Source: Flavobacterium silvisoli (GTDB lineage Bacteria; Bacteroidota; Bacteroidia; Flavobacteriales; Flavobacteriaceae). Taken from it: DNA of 64,000 bases. Position 1 is the stretch's first letter. Each line of letters opens with the position of its first letter. A program made the translations under genes and the position numbers. The notes below the pieces were generated by a model. It did no database searches and had not been told where the DNA came from. It saw nothing but the letters and a program-made list of their open reading frames with translations. The stretch spans positions 62,001 to 126,000 of the forward strand of contig NZ_SJPE01000005.1 in assembly GCF_004329815.1 (NCBI RefSeq). Reading direction: 5' to 3'. Positions 44,156 through 53,802 of the stretch are shown here, in pieces.

Positions 44156-45169
44156 ATGGTGGGAAAAAGAATTGATTTTTTAGACGGTCTGCGCGGCGTT
44201 GCAATCATATTGGTTGTATTGTTTCACGCATATTCCAGATGGACTTCCGTCGTTCCTTATGGTGACAAATTCGCTTCATTTCCTGTTTTTAAAAATGGCT
44301 ATTTGGGCGTGCAACTGTTTTTTCTCATTTCGGGTTTTGTGATTTTAATGTCGCTGGAAAAAAATACAAGTATGCTCACTTTTTTATACAAACGTTGGCT
44401 GCGGTTATTTCCGGGAATGCTGATTGCCACCATTTTGGTGTTTTCCACTGCTTTTTTGTTGTATGAAAGACCTATGGGAAAACCGGATTTACCCACAGTG
44501 ATTCCGGGTTTATTTTTTATAGACCCATTATGGATTAAGGCAATAACAGGGTACACCATTCAACCCTTGGAAGGTGCCTTTTGGTCTTTGTTTGTAGAGG
44601 TAAAATTCTATTTAATTTTCGGTTTACTCTATTTTTATTTGGATGAATTTAAAGCTATAGTCATTCTGACGCTTCTATATCTTTCTTCTGTTTATCTCAA
44701 TACCCATCAGGATAGTTATCTATGGCCGGTTTCTGATTTTCTTTCACTTGAATATTACGGATGGTTTGCCGGCGGATGTGCCGCATATTTGTTTTTTAAA
44801 ACACGTGAACACAAATACTTTTTGTTTGCTGTAATTATAACCGCATTAGAATTATACATGATGAAAGCCGGAAATCGCACACTGGCTTTTGGGATTTGCT
44901 TAGCTGCATTATTCTATGTTCCCATTTATTTTGAGCGATTCAGAGTCTTGTTCACCCATCCTATTTTGCTTTTTTTCGGTTTTATCAGTTATCCGTTGTA
45001 TTTAATTCATGAAAATGCGATGATTGCCCTGATTGTGAAATTGGATAAGAACTACACAGATATCCCTTTTATTTTACTGCCTGTTATTCCAATACTTATT
45101 CTATGCGGCATCACATATTTTATAGCGGCTAAAGCAGAGCCCTATGTACGAAAAATAATTGCCCGTTAA
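44156..45169 (+). CDS. Acyltransferase-3 (OafA/YrhL-type) membrane protein
   Basis: The 337 residues contain about ten membrane helices. The start is FLDGLRGVAIILVVLFHAYS, with the catalytic-type histidine near residue 23, and GVQLFFLISGFVILMSLEK follows at about 49-67. The FWSLFVEVKFYLIFGLLYF segment is also typical. The family O-acylates surface glycans, lipids or peptidoglycan. No SGNH domain is fused. Being only 13 bp after uvrA it is probably cotranscribed, but the MBOAT/SGNH cassette 0.9 kb downstream is functionally closer. Confidence 0.9.
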   Translation: MVGKRIDFLDGLRGVAIILVVLFHAYSRWTSVVPYGDKFASFPVFKNGYLGVQLFFLISGFVILMSLEKNTSMLTFLYKRWLRLFPGMLIATILVFSTAFLLYERPMGKPDLPTVIPGLFFIDPLWIKAITGYTIQPLEGAFWSLFVEVKFYLIFGLLYFYLDEFKAIVILTLLYLSSVYLNTHQDSYLWPVSDFLSLEYYGWFAGGCAAYLFFKTREHKYFLFAVIITALELYMMKAGNRTLAFGICLAALFYVPIYFERFRVLFTHPILLFFGFISYPLYLIHENAMIALIVKLDKNYTDIPFILLPVIPILILCGITYFIAAKAEPYVRKIIAR

Positions 45170-45202
45170 ACCCTTACTTAAAGTAACAAACATTCCGCTA
45201 TA

Positions 45203-45237
45203 TTGGTTAGGCTTTTATAAAAAAAAGAGTATTTTTG
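45203..45237 (+). promoter_or_regulatory. Promoter of the LOG-family gene
   Basis: TTG (45203-45205), a 24-bp spacer (slightly long) and TATTTTTG (45230-45237). The ATG is at 45276. Confidence 0.55.
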
Positions 45238-45275
45238 CGCGTTTGTTTAAACAATAAATTACATAAAAGAATATA

Positions 45276-46001
45276 ATGATGAGAGACGAATTTTTAAATG
45301 AAGATGATAAAATCCAGGAAAAACTAAAACAAAAAACCTGGAACGAAATACGAACCAACGACTCTTGGGCGATTTTTAAAATCATGTCAGAGTTTGTGAA
45401 CGGTTACGAAAGCATGGCGCGCATTGGGCCTTGTGTTTCCATATTTGGTTCGGCACGTACCAAACCAGACAACAAATACTATTTGTTGGCGGAAAAAATA
45501 GCTTATAAAATCAGTAAAGCCGGTTACGGTGTCATCACCGGTGGTGGTCCCGGTATCATGGAAGCCGGTAATAAAGGAGCACACAACGGTGGCGGAACTT
45601 CGGTAGGACTGAACATTGAATTGCCGTTTGAGCAACATTACAACCCGTATATCGACAAAGACAAAAACCTGAACTTTGACTATTTCTTTGTGCGCAAAGT
45701 AATGTTTGTCAAATATTCACAAGGATTTGTGGTAATGCCCGGCGGATTCGGAACATTAGATGAATTGTTCGAAGCGGTCACTTTGATTCAGACCAAAAAA
45801 ATAGGTAAATTTCCAATCATATTGGTGGGAAGAGAATTTTGGTCAGGCCTGATTGACTGGATTAAAACCGTAATGATTGAACGAGAGCATAATGCCAATC
45901 CGGAAGACATGAATCTGATAAAAATTGTGGATACCGAGGATGAAGTAGTAGAAGTATTGGATAACTTTTATAAAAAATACAACCTCAGCCCTAACTTTTA
46001 A
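45276..46001 (+). CDS. LOG-family protein (TIGR00730, cytokinin riboside monophosphate phosphoribohydrolase-like)
   Basis: The 241 residues carry the LOG motif PGGFGTLDELFEA at about 154-166 and the Rossmann-like opening VSIFGSARTKPDNKYY. GVITGGGPGIMEAGNKGA lies at about 88-105. Proteins of this family were long called lysine decarboxylases and mostly release free bases from nucleoside monophosphates. The N-terminal 45 residues (DDKIQEKLKQKTWNEIRTND) are an extension usual in Bacteroidota. The second ATG 3 bp downstream is an equally possible start. A terminator follows. Confidence 0.92.
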   Translation: MMRDEFLNEDDKIQEKLKQKTWNEIRTNDSWAIFKIMSEFVNGYESMARIGPCVSIFGSARTKPDNKYYLLAEKIAYKISKAGYGVITGGGPGIMEAGNKGAHNGGGTSVGLNIELPFEQHYNPYIDKDKNLNFDYFFVRKVMFVKYSQGFVVMPGGFGTLDELFEAVTLIQTKKIGKFPIILVGREFWSGLIDWIKTVMIEREHNANPEDMNLIKIVDTEDEVVEVLDNFYKKYNLSPNF

Positions 46002-46005
46002 TATC

Positions 46006-46034
46006 AAAAGCCTGAACTTAGCTTCGGGCTTTTT
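46006..46034 (+). terminator. Rho-independent terminator after the LOG gene
   Basis: AAAGCCTGAA (46007-46016) pairs with TTCGGGCTTT (46023-46032), one G-T wobble, 6-nt loop, then T's. It ends 22 bp before the next start codon. Confidence 0.85.
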
Positions 46035-46055
46035 CTATATTTTGCCCACTGATTT

Positions 46056-47489
46056 ATGTTTTTCAACTCATTTCATTTTGCTGTTTTCCTGCCTATAGTT
46101 TTTATACTGTACTGGTTTGTAGGGCATAAATCGAAAATCAATCAGAACTACATACTTATTCTCGCCAGCTATTATTTTTACTCCTGCTGGGATTGGCGGT
46201 TTTTATTCCTATTGGTTTTTTCAACTTTGCTGGACTATGTTTCAGCAATGAAAATTGAAAAGAGCACCACTCCTTCCGAACGAAAAAGATGGTTGTGGCT
46301 CTGCATTTCTATCAATATTGGATTTCTCGGTATTTTTAAATATTATAACTTTTTTGCCGAGTCTTTTGCCGAAGTCCTGCAATCATTCGGCGTCAAAGCC
46401 AGTCCTATTTTACTGGATTTAATTCTACCGGTCGGAATTTCTTTTTATACTTTTCACGGTCTGTCCTACATCATCGACATTTATTACGGAAGAATCAAAT
46501 CGGAAAAAAACTTTGTTGATTATTCCCTGTTTGTCAGCTACTTTCCGTTGCTGGTAGCCGGGCCTATTGAGCGTGCGACGCACTTGTTGCCGCAAGTAAA
46601 AAAAAGACGTAAGTTCAGTTTCAACAAAGCCAAAGAGGGTGTCTATCAAATTGTATGGGGCTTGGTCAAAAAAGTGGTCATTGCCGATTCGTGTGCCATT
46701 TATGCTAATGCAGTTTTTGACAATTATCATTCCATGAATTCGCTGTCATTGGTATTGGGAGCCGTTTATTTTGCCTTTCAAATTTATGGTGATTTCTCCG
46801 GCTATTCCGATATTGCTTTAGGAACCTCGAAACTCTTCGGCATCGATTTGCTTAAGAACTTTAATTATCCTTATTTTTCAAGAGACATAGCCGAGTTTTG
46901 GCGCAAGTGGCATATTTCTTTGACTACCTGGTTCAGAGATTATTTATATATTCCGTTAGGAGGCAGCAAAGGATCCAAGTGGCTGAAAGTGAGAAATACT
47001 TTCATCATCTTCTTGGTGAGCGGTTTTTGGCACGGTGCCAGTTGGACGTTTATAGCTTGGGGCTTTATCAATGCCTTGTATTTCCTGCCGTTGTTATTAT
47101 TGAATCGAAACCGAAAAAACCTTGAGGAATTCCGTTTGGGGTTGAATTTTGATTCGTTACGCATTGTATTTAACATACTGATTACCTTTGGCCTTACATG
47201 TCTGGCTTGGATATTTTTCAGAGCCAAAACCATAACCGAAGCTTACCAGTACATCAAAAGATTATTTGAAAACGGTATTTTTTCTGAACAGTATTTTGCC
47301 ATCGAAAGGTACAATTATGAATTAATACCCTTAGTACTTGTTTTTGTAGTGGCCGAATGGAACAGCCGAACAAAAACAGAACCCATTTCGGGACAATACA
47401 GCTGGTTGAAATTGAGTTTGTGTTTGGCGGCTATCCTGGCACTGGGTGTATTTTCGGATTATAAAGAATTCATTTATTTTCAATTCTGA
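46056..47489 (+). CDS. MBOAT O-acyltransferase (AlgI/DltB-like)
   Basis: The 477 residues contain about eleven membrane helices. MBOAT motifs include DYVSAMKIEKSTTPSERKRW, a LPVGISFYTFHGLSYIIDIY stretch near 129-148, RDIAEFWRKWHISLTTWFRD near 277-296 and the catalytic His326 in GFWHGASW. AlgI and DltB, the characterised relatives, pass acyl groups across the membrane to alginate or teichoic acid. The next gene begins inside its stop codon (TGATG), and a third follows with a TTGA overlap, so the three form one translational unit. A near match to the -7 element lies between the upstream terminator and the start. Confidence 0.93.
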   Translation: MFFNSFHFAVFLPIVFILYWFVGHKSKINQNYILILASYYFYSCWDWRFLFLLVFSTLLDYVSAMKIEKSTTPSERKRWLWLCISINIGFLGIFKYYNFFAESFAEVLQSFGVKASPILLDLILPVGISFYTFHGLSYIIDIYYGRIKSEKNFVDYSLFVSYFPLLVAGPIERATHLLPQVKKRRKFSFNKAKEGVYQIVWGLVKKVVIADSCAIYANAVFDNYHSMNSLSLVLGAVYFAFQIYGDFSGYSDIALGTSKLFGIDLLKNFNYPYFSRDIAEFWRKWHISLTTWFRDYLYIPLGGSKGSKWLKVRNTFIIFLVSGFWHGASWTFIAWGFINALYFLPLLLLNRNRKNLEEFRLGLNFDSLRIVFNILITFGLTCLAWIFFRAKTITEAYQYIKRLFENGIFSEQYFAIERYNYELIPLVLVFVVAEWNSRTKTEPISGQYSWLKLSLCLAAILALGVFSDYKEFIYFQF

Positions 47490-48379
47490 TGAAACAGTTT
47501 CTTTTTTTCATACTCAAAACTTTAGCCCTGCTCCTGCTCACTATGGGGCTGCTGGATGTGTTGTATACCACTGTTTACCTACAATCGGATTCGAGAACCA
47601 AAATTGATTACCTCTATAATTCCAATAACAAAGATTACGATGTGGTTTTCTTGGGCTCATCAAGAGTAAATAATCATTTTGTGCCAAAGATTTTCAACGA
47701 CCAAGGCTATAAAACGTTCAACTTTGGCATTACGCGCTCCCGCCTGGAAGAATCAGCCCTGATGCTGAAATTGATGATGGAACGGCATTACAAAATCAAA
47801 ACACTCATACTTCAGGTAGATTTAAACATCAACACCAATGATCATTCGGAAGCGATTCGCTCTTTGTTTATGCCCTACTTGCATCAGTCGCAGATCATTC
47901 GCGATCATTACCGATCGATACCTGAATACTACGAATTATTGTATATCCCGTTCTATCGCTATTTGCATTACGATGCCCGTGTAGGATTTAGGGAAATGTA
48001 CGCTTCACTTGTTCATAAAAGAACGAATAATTTGGATAATGACGGTTTTCATCCTTTGGAGTCGCACGGTGGTAAAATAATTCCTGCCGATTTGTCGAAA
48101 TATTATCCGAAAAAAAATGTAGCTTACGAAGAAATTAAAGCCATTTGTAAAGCCAACAACATCAGACTGATTGCTATGACAACGCCTATGTGTATGAGTA
48201 CCATCAACCGCGATTATTTCAACCACATCAATTCGGTGTATCCTGAAATATACCGTTTTGAAAATGCAGTTACCGATGATAAGTATTTCTCTACTTGCGG
48301 TCACATGAACAAAGCCGGAGCAGTTGCCTTTACGAAAGTGGTCTTTGATGCTTTCTTTAAACCCAAAGCCAAACCTTGA
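47489..48379 (+). CDS. SGNH-hydrolase-like membrane-anchored protein, partner of the MBOAT enzyme
   Basis: One N-terminal membrane helix (about 5-26) precedes a domain facing outwards. Block I reads VVFLGSSRVNNHF (about 51-63), with a candidate Ser nucleophile, and the last block reads CGHMNKAGAVAFT (about 271-283), with the candidate His. Gene order MBOAT-SGNH matches AlgI-AlgJ/AlgX and DltB-DltD, where the second protein completes acyl transfer outside the membrane. In the usual DxxH motif the Asp position is Thr here (TCGH), so the triad may be incomplete or use another acid. The MBOAT stop and this start share a base. Confidence 0.8.
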   Translation: MKQFLFFILKTLALLLLTMGLLDVLYTTVYLQSDSRTKIDYLYNSNNKDYDVVFLGSSRVNNHFVPKIFNDQGYKTFNFGITRSRLEESALMLKLMMERHYKIKTLILQVDLNINTNDHSEAIRSLFMPYLHQSQIIRDHYRSIPEYYELLYIPFYRYLHYDARVGFREMYASLVHKRTNNLDNDGFHPLESHGGKIIPADLSKYYPKKNVAYEEIKAICKANNIRLIAMTTPMCMSTINRDYFNHINSVYPEIYRFENAVTDDKYFSTCGHMNKAGAVAFTKVVFDAFFKPKAKP

Positions 48380-51189
48380 AAAAATTAAGTTACATACTTT
48401 TCTTTTTTAGCTGCATAGCTGCTGCTCAACATCATTCTAAAATGATTGTAGAGGTTGACAGCGACAATAAAATGCTGACCGTCATTCAGGAACTAACCTA
48501 TTACAACCAAACCAACGACACTTTGAACCACATTGTTCTGAATGACTGGATACATGGTTACAGTTCGAAGAATACGCCGTTGGCAGCCCGCTTTTCAGAC
48601 GAATTTGAACGCAGTTTTCATTTGGCTAAAGAAAAAGAACGAGGTCGTACAGATAACATTACCATCATTGACCAAAACAAAGCTTTCCTGACATGGGAGC
48701 GCGACGGCAACCATCCGGATGTGATTCAAATCAGGTTGAGAGATAAACTCTTGCCCAATCAAAAAACTACCCTTTCGCTTACTTATTTGGTTAAAGTACC
48801 CAGCGATAAATTCACCAAATTCGGGTATGGTGAGAACGGAAAAATGTATTTGAAAAATTGTTTTCTGCTTCCCGCTCGGTACGAAAATCACACTTTTGTT
48901 AAGTACAACAATCTAAACCTTGACGATTGCGCCAACAGTCTTTCCGATTATGATTTGGAAGTCAGAATTCCTTCAACCTTGACGCTGAATTCAGATTTGA
49001 ATGAAATCAGCAAAGAAACGCTGAATCAACAAAATCATTACCGTCTTTCGGGCAAAAATCGCTTAGACTTTAATTTATTTATTGATGACAAAGCTGCTTT
49101 CTCCTTGTACAAAAACGGTAGTCTGGAAGTGGTTTCCGATTTACGAAATACCCGATTGAACGACATACAAAAGGCAATTGTCATCGATAAAATTGTGAAT
49201 TTTGTCAGTGATAATCTGGGACAGTTTCCCAACCAAAAAATAACCGTGGCAGAAGCCGATTACGAGCGTAATCCTTTTTACGGATTGAACCAGTTACCGG
49301 TTTTTATCAGTCCGTTTTCGGATGAGTTTTTATACGAAATCAAATTCCTGAAAACTTATCTTAACAACTATCTGCACAGCACACTACAACTCGACCCCAG
49401 ACAGGACAACTGGATTTACGACGGCATTCAGGTGTACATCATGATGAAATACATAGAAGAATTTCATCCGGATAGCAAGATGATGGGTAGTGTAGCCAGA
49501 TTGCGTTTGGTTCGCGGTTATAATTTGGTAAGTCTGGGATTCAACGGACAGTACAGTTATTTTTATATGCTGATGGCCCGTAAAAATCTAGACCAACCTT
49601 TGGGTAATGCTAAAAATACGCTGATCAAATTCAACGAAAAAATTGCCTCTAAATACCGAGCCGGTTTGAGTTTGAAATACCTTGACAGTTATCTTGGAGA
49701 CGACATTGTGCAAAGTAGCATTCGTGAGTTTTTGGTATTGAATCAGTCTCAACAAACCACTCGCAAAGATTTTGAAGCTATCCTGACTAAGAATTCACCT
49801 AAAAAAATAAATTGGTTTTTTGACAAAATCATTGAGTCTCGAGACATCATCGATTTCAAATTTGAAGACGTTACCCGCACCAAAGACAGCGTTAGTTTTA
49901 AGCTCAAAAACAAAACAGAAACCAATGTTCCTATTCCGGTATACGGGATTAAAGACAAACAGGTAGTTTTTAAAAAATGGATTGACACTTTCAAAAATGA
50001 CAGCATTTTCACCGTACCCAGAAACGAAGCCGAAAAAATTGTCATCAATTACAAAAACGAAGTTCCTGAGTTTAACTTGAGAAACAACTGGCAGTCGCTG
50101 CGCGGATTTCGTTTGAATAACAGACCGATAAAGTTCAATTTCATGAAAGATTTGGAAGATCCTTATTACAATCAAATCCTTTATGTGCCTACTCTAGAGT
50201 ACAATTTGTACGACGGATTTTTACCCGGATTCCGTTTTCACAACAAAACCATTTTGGATAAGCCTTTCATTTTTGATGTAAACCCAACGATTTCTACCAA
50301 AACCAGAAACCTCTCCGGTAAGGCTTTGTTTTTTGTCAACCAGTACAATCGCGACAGTAATCTCTACAACATAAAATACATGCTGGGCGGTCATTATTTG
50401 CATTATGCACCCGATGCCTATTACAGCAAAATAGCACCTACAGTATTCCTGAATTTCCGTCCCGATGATTACCGCGACAACCAAAAATCATCAATCATCA
50501 TCAAAGAAATTATGGTCGACAAACAAAAATCGGCTTACACAACCTCTGAAGATACCCGAACCTATCAGGTTTTTAATGTCAAATACATCAATACCAAAAC
50601 CGAAGTAACCCATCATTTTCATTTTCTGGGGGATTTTCAATATTCAAAAACTTTCGGAAAACTGGCTTCGGAAGTACAGTACCGAAAACTGTTTGACGAC
50701 AACCGACAACTTAATCTGCGTTTCTTTGCCGGGACTTTTTTGCACAACAAAACCGAAGACGATTACTTCAGTTTTGGCTTAGACCGCCCTACAGATTATT
50801 TGTTTGAAAGTGAATACTTGGGGCGTTCTGAAAAAACCGGTTTATTCAGCCAGCAATCCATCATTATGGATGGATTTTTCAAGTCAAAGCTCGAAACCCG
50901 TTTTGCCAACCGATGGATGACTACGCTCAATGCCAGTTACGGTATTTGGAACTGGATTGAAGCTTATGGTGATTTGGGAGCTATTAAAAATAAGGAAACC
51001 TGCGGTAAATTTGTGTACGACAGCGGAATTCGACTCAACCTGGTTACCGATTATTTCGAATTATATCTTCCGGTATATTCGAATAACGGTTGGGAAGTAG
51101 GCGATAAAAATTATGGCGAAAAAATTCGTTTTATCGTTACTTTCAGACCCGAAACCCTCATCAATCTTTTTACCCGAAAATGGTTTTAA
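48376..51189 (+). CDS. Large exported M1-peptidase-like protein with predicted outer-membrane C-terminus, zinc site missing
   Basis: A TTG start overlapping the previous stop (TTGA) is chosen because it gives MKKLSYILFFFSCIAAAQ, a good signal peptide. Residues about 20-480 look like an M1 aminopeptidase-type module (N-terminal beta saddle, then NPFYGLNQLPVF). Where HExxH and the third ligand are expected, the sequence reads EIKFLKTYLNNYL and IYDGIQVYI, so zinc ligands are absent. The C-terminal 330 residues alternate polar and aromatic strands and end in NLFTRKWF, a terminal Phe, as in outer-membrane barrels. The role is unknown. Coupling to MBOAT and SGNH genes suggests handling of an acylated polymer at the outer membrane (inference). 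Confidence 0.75.
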   Translation: MKKLSYILFFFSCIAAAQHHSKMIVEVDSDNKMLTVIQELTYYNQTNDTLNHIVLNDWIHGYSSKNTPLAARFSDEFERSFHLAKEKERGRTDNITIIDQNKAFLTWERDGNHPDVIQIRLRDKLLPNQKTTLSLTYLVKVPSDKFTKFGYGENGKMYLKNCFLLPARYENHTFVKYNNLNLDDCANSLSDYDLEVRIPSTLTLNSDLNEISKETLNQQNHYRLSGKNRLDFNLFIDDKAAFSLYKNGSLEVVSDLRNTRLNDIQKAIVIDKIVNFVSDNLGQFPNQKITVAEADYERNPFYGLNQLPVFISPFSDEFLYEIKFLKTYLNNYLHSTLQLDPRQDNWIYDGIQVYIMMKYIEEFHPDSKMMGSVARLRLVRGYNLVSLGFNGQYSYFYMLMARKNLDQPLGNAKNTLIKFNEKIASKYRAGLSLKYLDSYLGDDIVQSSIREFLVLNQSQQTTRKDFEAILTKNSPKKINWFFDKIIESRDIIDFKFEDVTRTKDSVSFKLKNKTETNVPIPVYGIKDKQVVFKKWIDTFKNDSIFTVPRNEAEKIVINYKNEVPEFNLRNNWQSLRGFRLNNRPIKFNFMKDLEDPYYNQILYVPTLEYNLYDGFLPGFRFHNKTILDKPFIFDVNPTISTKTRNLSGKALFFVNQYNRDSNLYNIKYMLGGHYLHYAPDAYYSKIAPTVFLNFRPDDYRDNQKSSIIIKEIMVDKQKSAYTTSEDTRTYQVFNVKYINTKTEVTHHFHFLGDFQYSKTFGKLASEVQYRKLFDDNRQLNLRFFAGTFLHNKTEDDYFSFGLDRPTDYLFESEYLGRSEKTGLFSQQSIIMDGFFKSKLETRFANRWMTTLNASYGIWNWIEAYGDLGAIKNKETCGKFVYDSGIRLNLVTDYFELYLPVYSNNGWEVGDKNYGEKIRFIVTFRPETLINLFTRKWF

Positions 51190-51342
51190 AACATATTGAA
51201 ATTCAATAAAAATTACATTTTTTTTTGAAAAATAAAAATATCAATAAATATTCCATAACGAACCTGCTTTTTTTCGACTTAAAATTACAGATACTTAAAT
51301 ATTATTTTTGCTCCGAAATAACAAAAGTTACTTCTTTTTATT

Positions 51343-51350
51343 TAAATTTG
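51343..51350 (+). promoter_or_regulatory. -7 element for the E1 fusion gene
   Basis: TAAATTTG matches TAnnTTTG exactly, 22 bp before ATG 51373. A second match, TATTTTTG, lies at 51303-51310 and could be an alternative start point. Confidence 0.5.
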
Positions 51351-51372
51351 TTACTTCAATACAGCATTCCAT

Positions 51373-53778
51373 ATGACCGAAGCACAAATCAAGACCGAAA
51401 TTACCTTTGAGGATTTCAAAGCCGAAGTATTAAACGATTACAGAATTGCCAGAATTAGCCGCGAATGTAGTTTACTGGGACGAAAAGAAGTCTTAACCGG
51501 AAAAGCTAAATTCGGAATTTTTGGCGACGGTAAAGAAGTGCCACAATTGGCTATGGCCAAAGCCTTTCAAAACGGAGATTTCCGTTCGGGGTATTACCGT
51601 GATCAAACTTTTATGATGGCCATTGGTCAGTTAACCATTCAGCAGTTCTTTGCCGGTTTGTATGGCCACACCGACTTATCGCATGACCCTATGAGTGCCG
51701 GTCGTCAGATGGGTGGTCATTTTGCCACACACTCTTTAGACGAAAACGGAAACTGGAACAACTTAACCCAGCAAAAAAATTCGAGTGCCGACATCTCTCC
51801 TACCGCCGGACAAATGCCGCGTTTATTGGGATTGGCTCAAGCTTCAAAAATATACAGAAATGTTCGCGGTTTAGAAGAATTCAATACCTTTTCTAACCAA
51901 GGAAACGAAGTAGCCTGGGGAACCATCGGGAATGCTTCTACTTCAGAAGGGTTATTTTTTGAAACCATTAATGCTGCAGGGGTTTTACAAGTACCAATGG
52001 TAATGAGTGTCTGGGATGACGAATACGGAATTTCCGTTCATGCGCGTTACCAAACGACCAAAGAAAATATTTCCGAAATCCTGAAAGGATTCCAAAGAGA
52101 TGAAGATAACAACGGCTACGAAATCATGACCGTGAAAGGTTGGGATTATCCGGCATTGGTTGAAACCTATCAAAAGGCCTCAGCCATTGCACGCGAACAG
52201 CACGTTCCGGTATTGATACATGTAAACGAATTGACACAGCCACAAGGTCACTCTACTTCGGGCTCACACGAACGTTATAAAAACGCGGAACGTTTAGCTT
52301 GGGAGGCTGAATTTGACTGTTTGGCCCAAATGCGTCATTGGTTAATTGAAAACAATTTGGCGACAGCCGAAGAATTAGATACTATTGACAACGAAGCCAA
52401 AAAAGAAGTTTTAGAAGGCAAAAAAGCCGCATGGACAGCTTTCACAACTCCTATAAAGGAGGAACAAAATGAGTTAGTGGCCCTGCTGAATTCGATTGCA
52501 GCTTCAAGTGCTAATAAAGTTTTTATCGAAAAATATGCTGCTGATTTAGCCGCCATCAAAGAACCTATTCGCAAAGAAATCATCACAACAGCCCGCAAGG
52601 TATTGCGTTTATTGGTAAATGAAAGCGGAAAATCACAATTGGCAACTTGGATTAACTCATATACCGATACCATTCAGCCGAAATTCAGTTCGCATTTATT
52701 TTCACAATCAGCCAAAAATGTACTACAGGCTACCGAAGTGGAACCCGTTTACGATGCTTCATCTGAAGAGGTAGATGCCCGCTTAGTATTGCGCGATAAC
52801 TTTGATGCTATTTTTAATAAATACCCTGAAGCCTTAATTTTTGGGGAAGATTCCGGAAACATTGGCGACGTAAACCAAGGATTAGAAGGCATGCAGGAAA
52901 AATACGGAGAACTCCGCGTATCCGATGCCGGTATTCGGGAAGCAACCATACTCGGACAAGGAATTGGGATGGCCATGCGTGGTTTGCGCCCGATAGCTGA
53001 AATCCAATATTTAGACTATTTATTGTACGCCATTCAAATCATGAGTGATGACTTGGCGACCTTACAATACAGAACTCACGGGCGACAAAAAGCGCCTTTA
53101 ATCATCAGAACACGCGGACACCGTTTAGAAGGCATCTGGCACTCAGGTTCGCCTATGGGAATGATAATTAACGCCATTCGCGGTATTCACGTTTTGGTTC
53201 CGAGAAATATGACTAAAGCCGCCGGTTTTTACAACACTTTGTTGGAAACTGACGAACCTGCTCTTGTAGTGGAATGCTTGAACGGTTACCGTTTGAAAGA
53301 AAAAATGCCGACCAATTTAGGGGAATTCAAAACTCCGATTGGAGTGGTAGAAACTTTAAAAGAAGGAACTGATATCACCATCGTTTCATATGGTTCGACA
53401 TTGAGAATTATAGAACAGGCCGCTAAAGAACTTACAGAAGTTGGCATTGATGTAGAAATTATAGACGCACAATCGTTATTACCATTTGATCTTAACCATG
53501 ATTGTGTTAAAAGCGTTGCCAAAACCAACCGCTTGTTGGTAGTAGATGAGGATGTTCCGGGTGGTGCTTCTGCCTATTTATTACAACAAATTGTAGAAGA
53601 GCAAAACGGTTACCGACACCTCGACAGTCAACCACAAACCCTAACGGCCAAAGCCCACCGCCCGGCTTATGGAACTGATGGAGATTATTTCTCAAAGCCT
53701 TCGGTAGAAGATGTTTTTGAAAAAGTATATGCCATCATGCACGAAGCAAAACCAGATAAATTTCCGAGTTTATACTAA
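51373..53778 (+). CDS. Fused E1 alpha-beta subunit of a branched-chain 2-oxoacid dehydrogenase-type complex
   Basis: The 801 residues join both E1 halves. The alpha part (about 1-400) has GHTDLSHDPMSAGRQMGGHF, the thiamine diphosphate region GTIGNASTSEGLFFETINAA near 181-200 and a WDDEYGISVHARYQTTKENI loop. The beta part (about 470-801) has IFGEDSGNIGDVNQGLEG, RVSDAGIREATILGQGIGMA and TRGHRLEGIWHSGSPMGMII. The fusion is usual in Bacteroidota for the enzyme annotated as 2-oxoisovalerate dehydrogenase. E2 and E3 genes are elsewhere. Leucine dehydrogenase at 58579 makes its likely substrates. Confidence 0.92.
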   Translation: MTEAQIKTEITFEDFKAEVLNDYRIARISRECSLLGRKEVLTGKAKFGIFGDGKEVPQLAMAKAFQNGDFRSGYYRDQTFMMAIGQLTIQQFFAGLYGHTDLSHDPMSAGRQMGGHFATHSLDENGNWNNLTQQKNSSADISPTAGQMPRLLGLAQASKIYRNVRGLEEFNTFSNQGNEVAWGTIGNASTSEGLFFETINAAGVLQVPMVMSVWDDEYGISVHARYQTTKENISEILKGFQRDEDNNGYEIMTVKGWDYPALVETYQKASAIAREQHVPVLIHVNELTQPQGHSTSGSHERYKNAERLAWEAEFDCLAQMRHWLIENNLATAEELDTIDNEAKKEVLEGKKAAWTAFTTPIKEEQNELVALLNSIAASSANKVFIEKYAADLAAIKEPIRKEIITTARKVLRLLVNESGKSQLATWINSYTDTIQPKFSSHLFSQSAKNVLQATEVEPVYDASSEEVDARLVLRDNFDAIFNKYPEALIFGEDSGNIGDVNQGLEGMQEKYGELRVSDAGIREATILGQGIGMAMRGLRPIAEIQYLDYLLYAIQIMSDDLATLQYRTHGRQKAPLIIRTRGHRLEGIWHSGSPMGMIINAIRGIHVLVPRNMTKAAGFYNTLLETDEPALVVECLNGYRLKEKMPTNLGEFKTPIGVVETLKEGTDITIVSYGSTLRIIEQAAKELTEVGIDVEIIDAQSLLPFDLNHDCVKSVAKTNRLLVVDEDVPGGASAYLLQQIVEEQNGYRHLDSQPQTLTAKAHRPAYGTDGDYFSKPSVEDVFEKVYAIMHEAKPDKFPSLY

Positions 53779-53802
53779 TACCGAAAGGAGCCTAATATAG
53801 AC

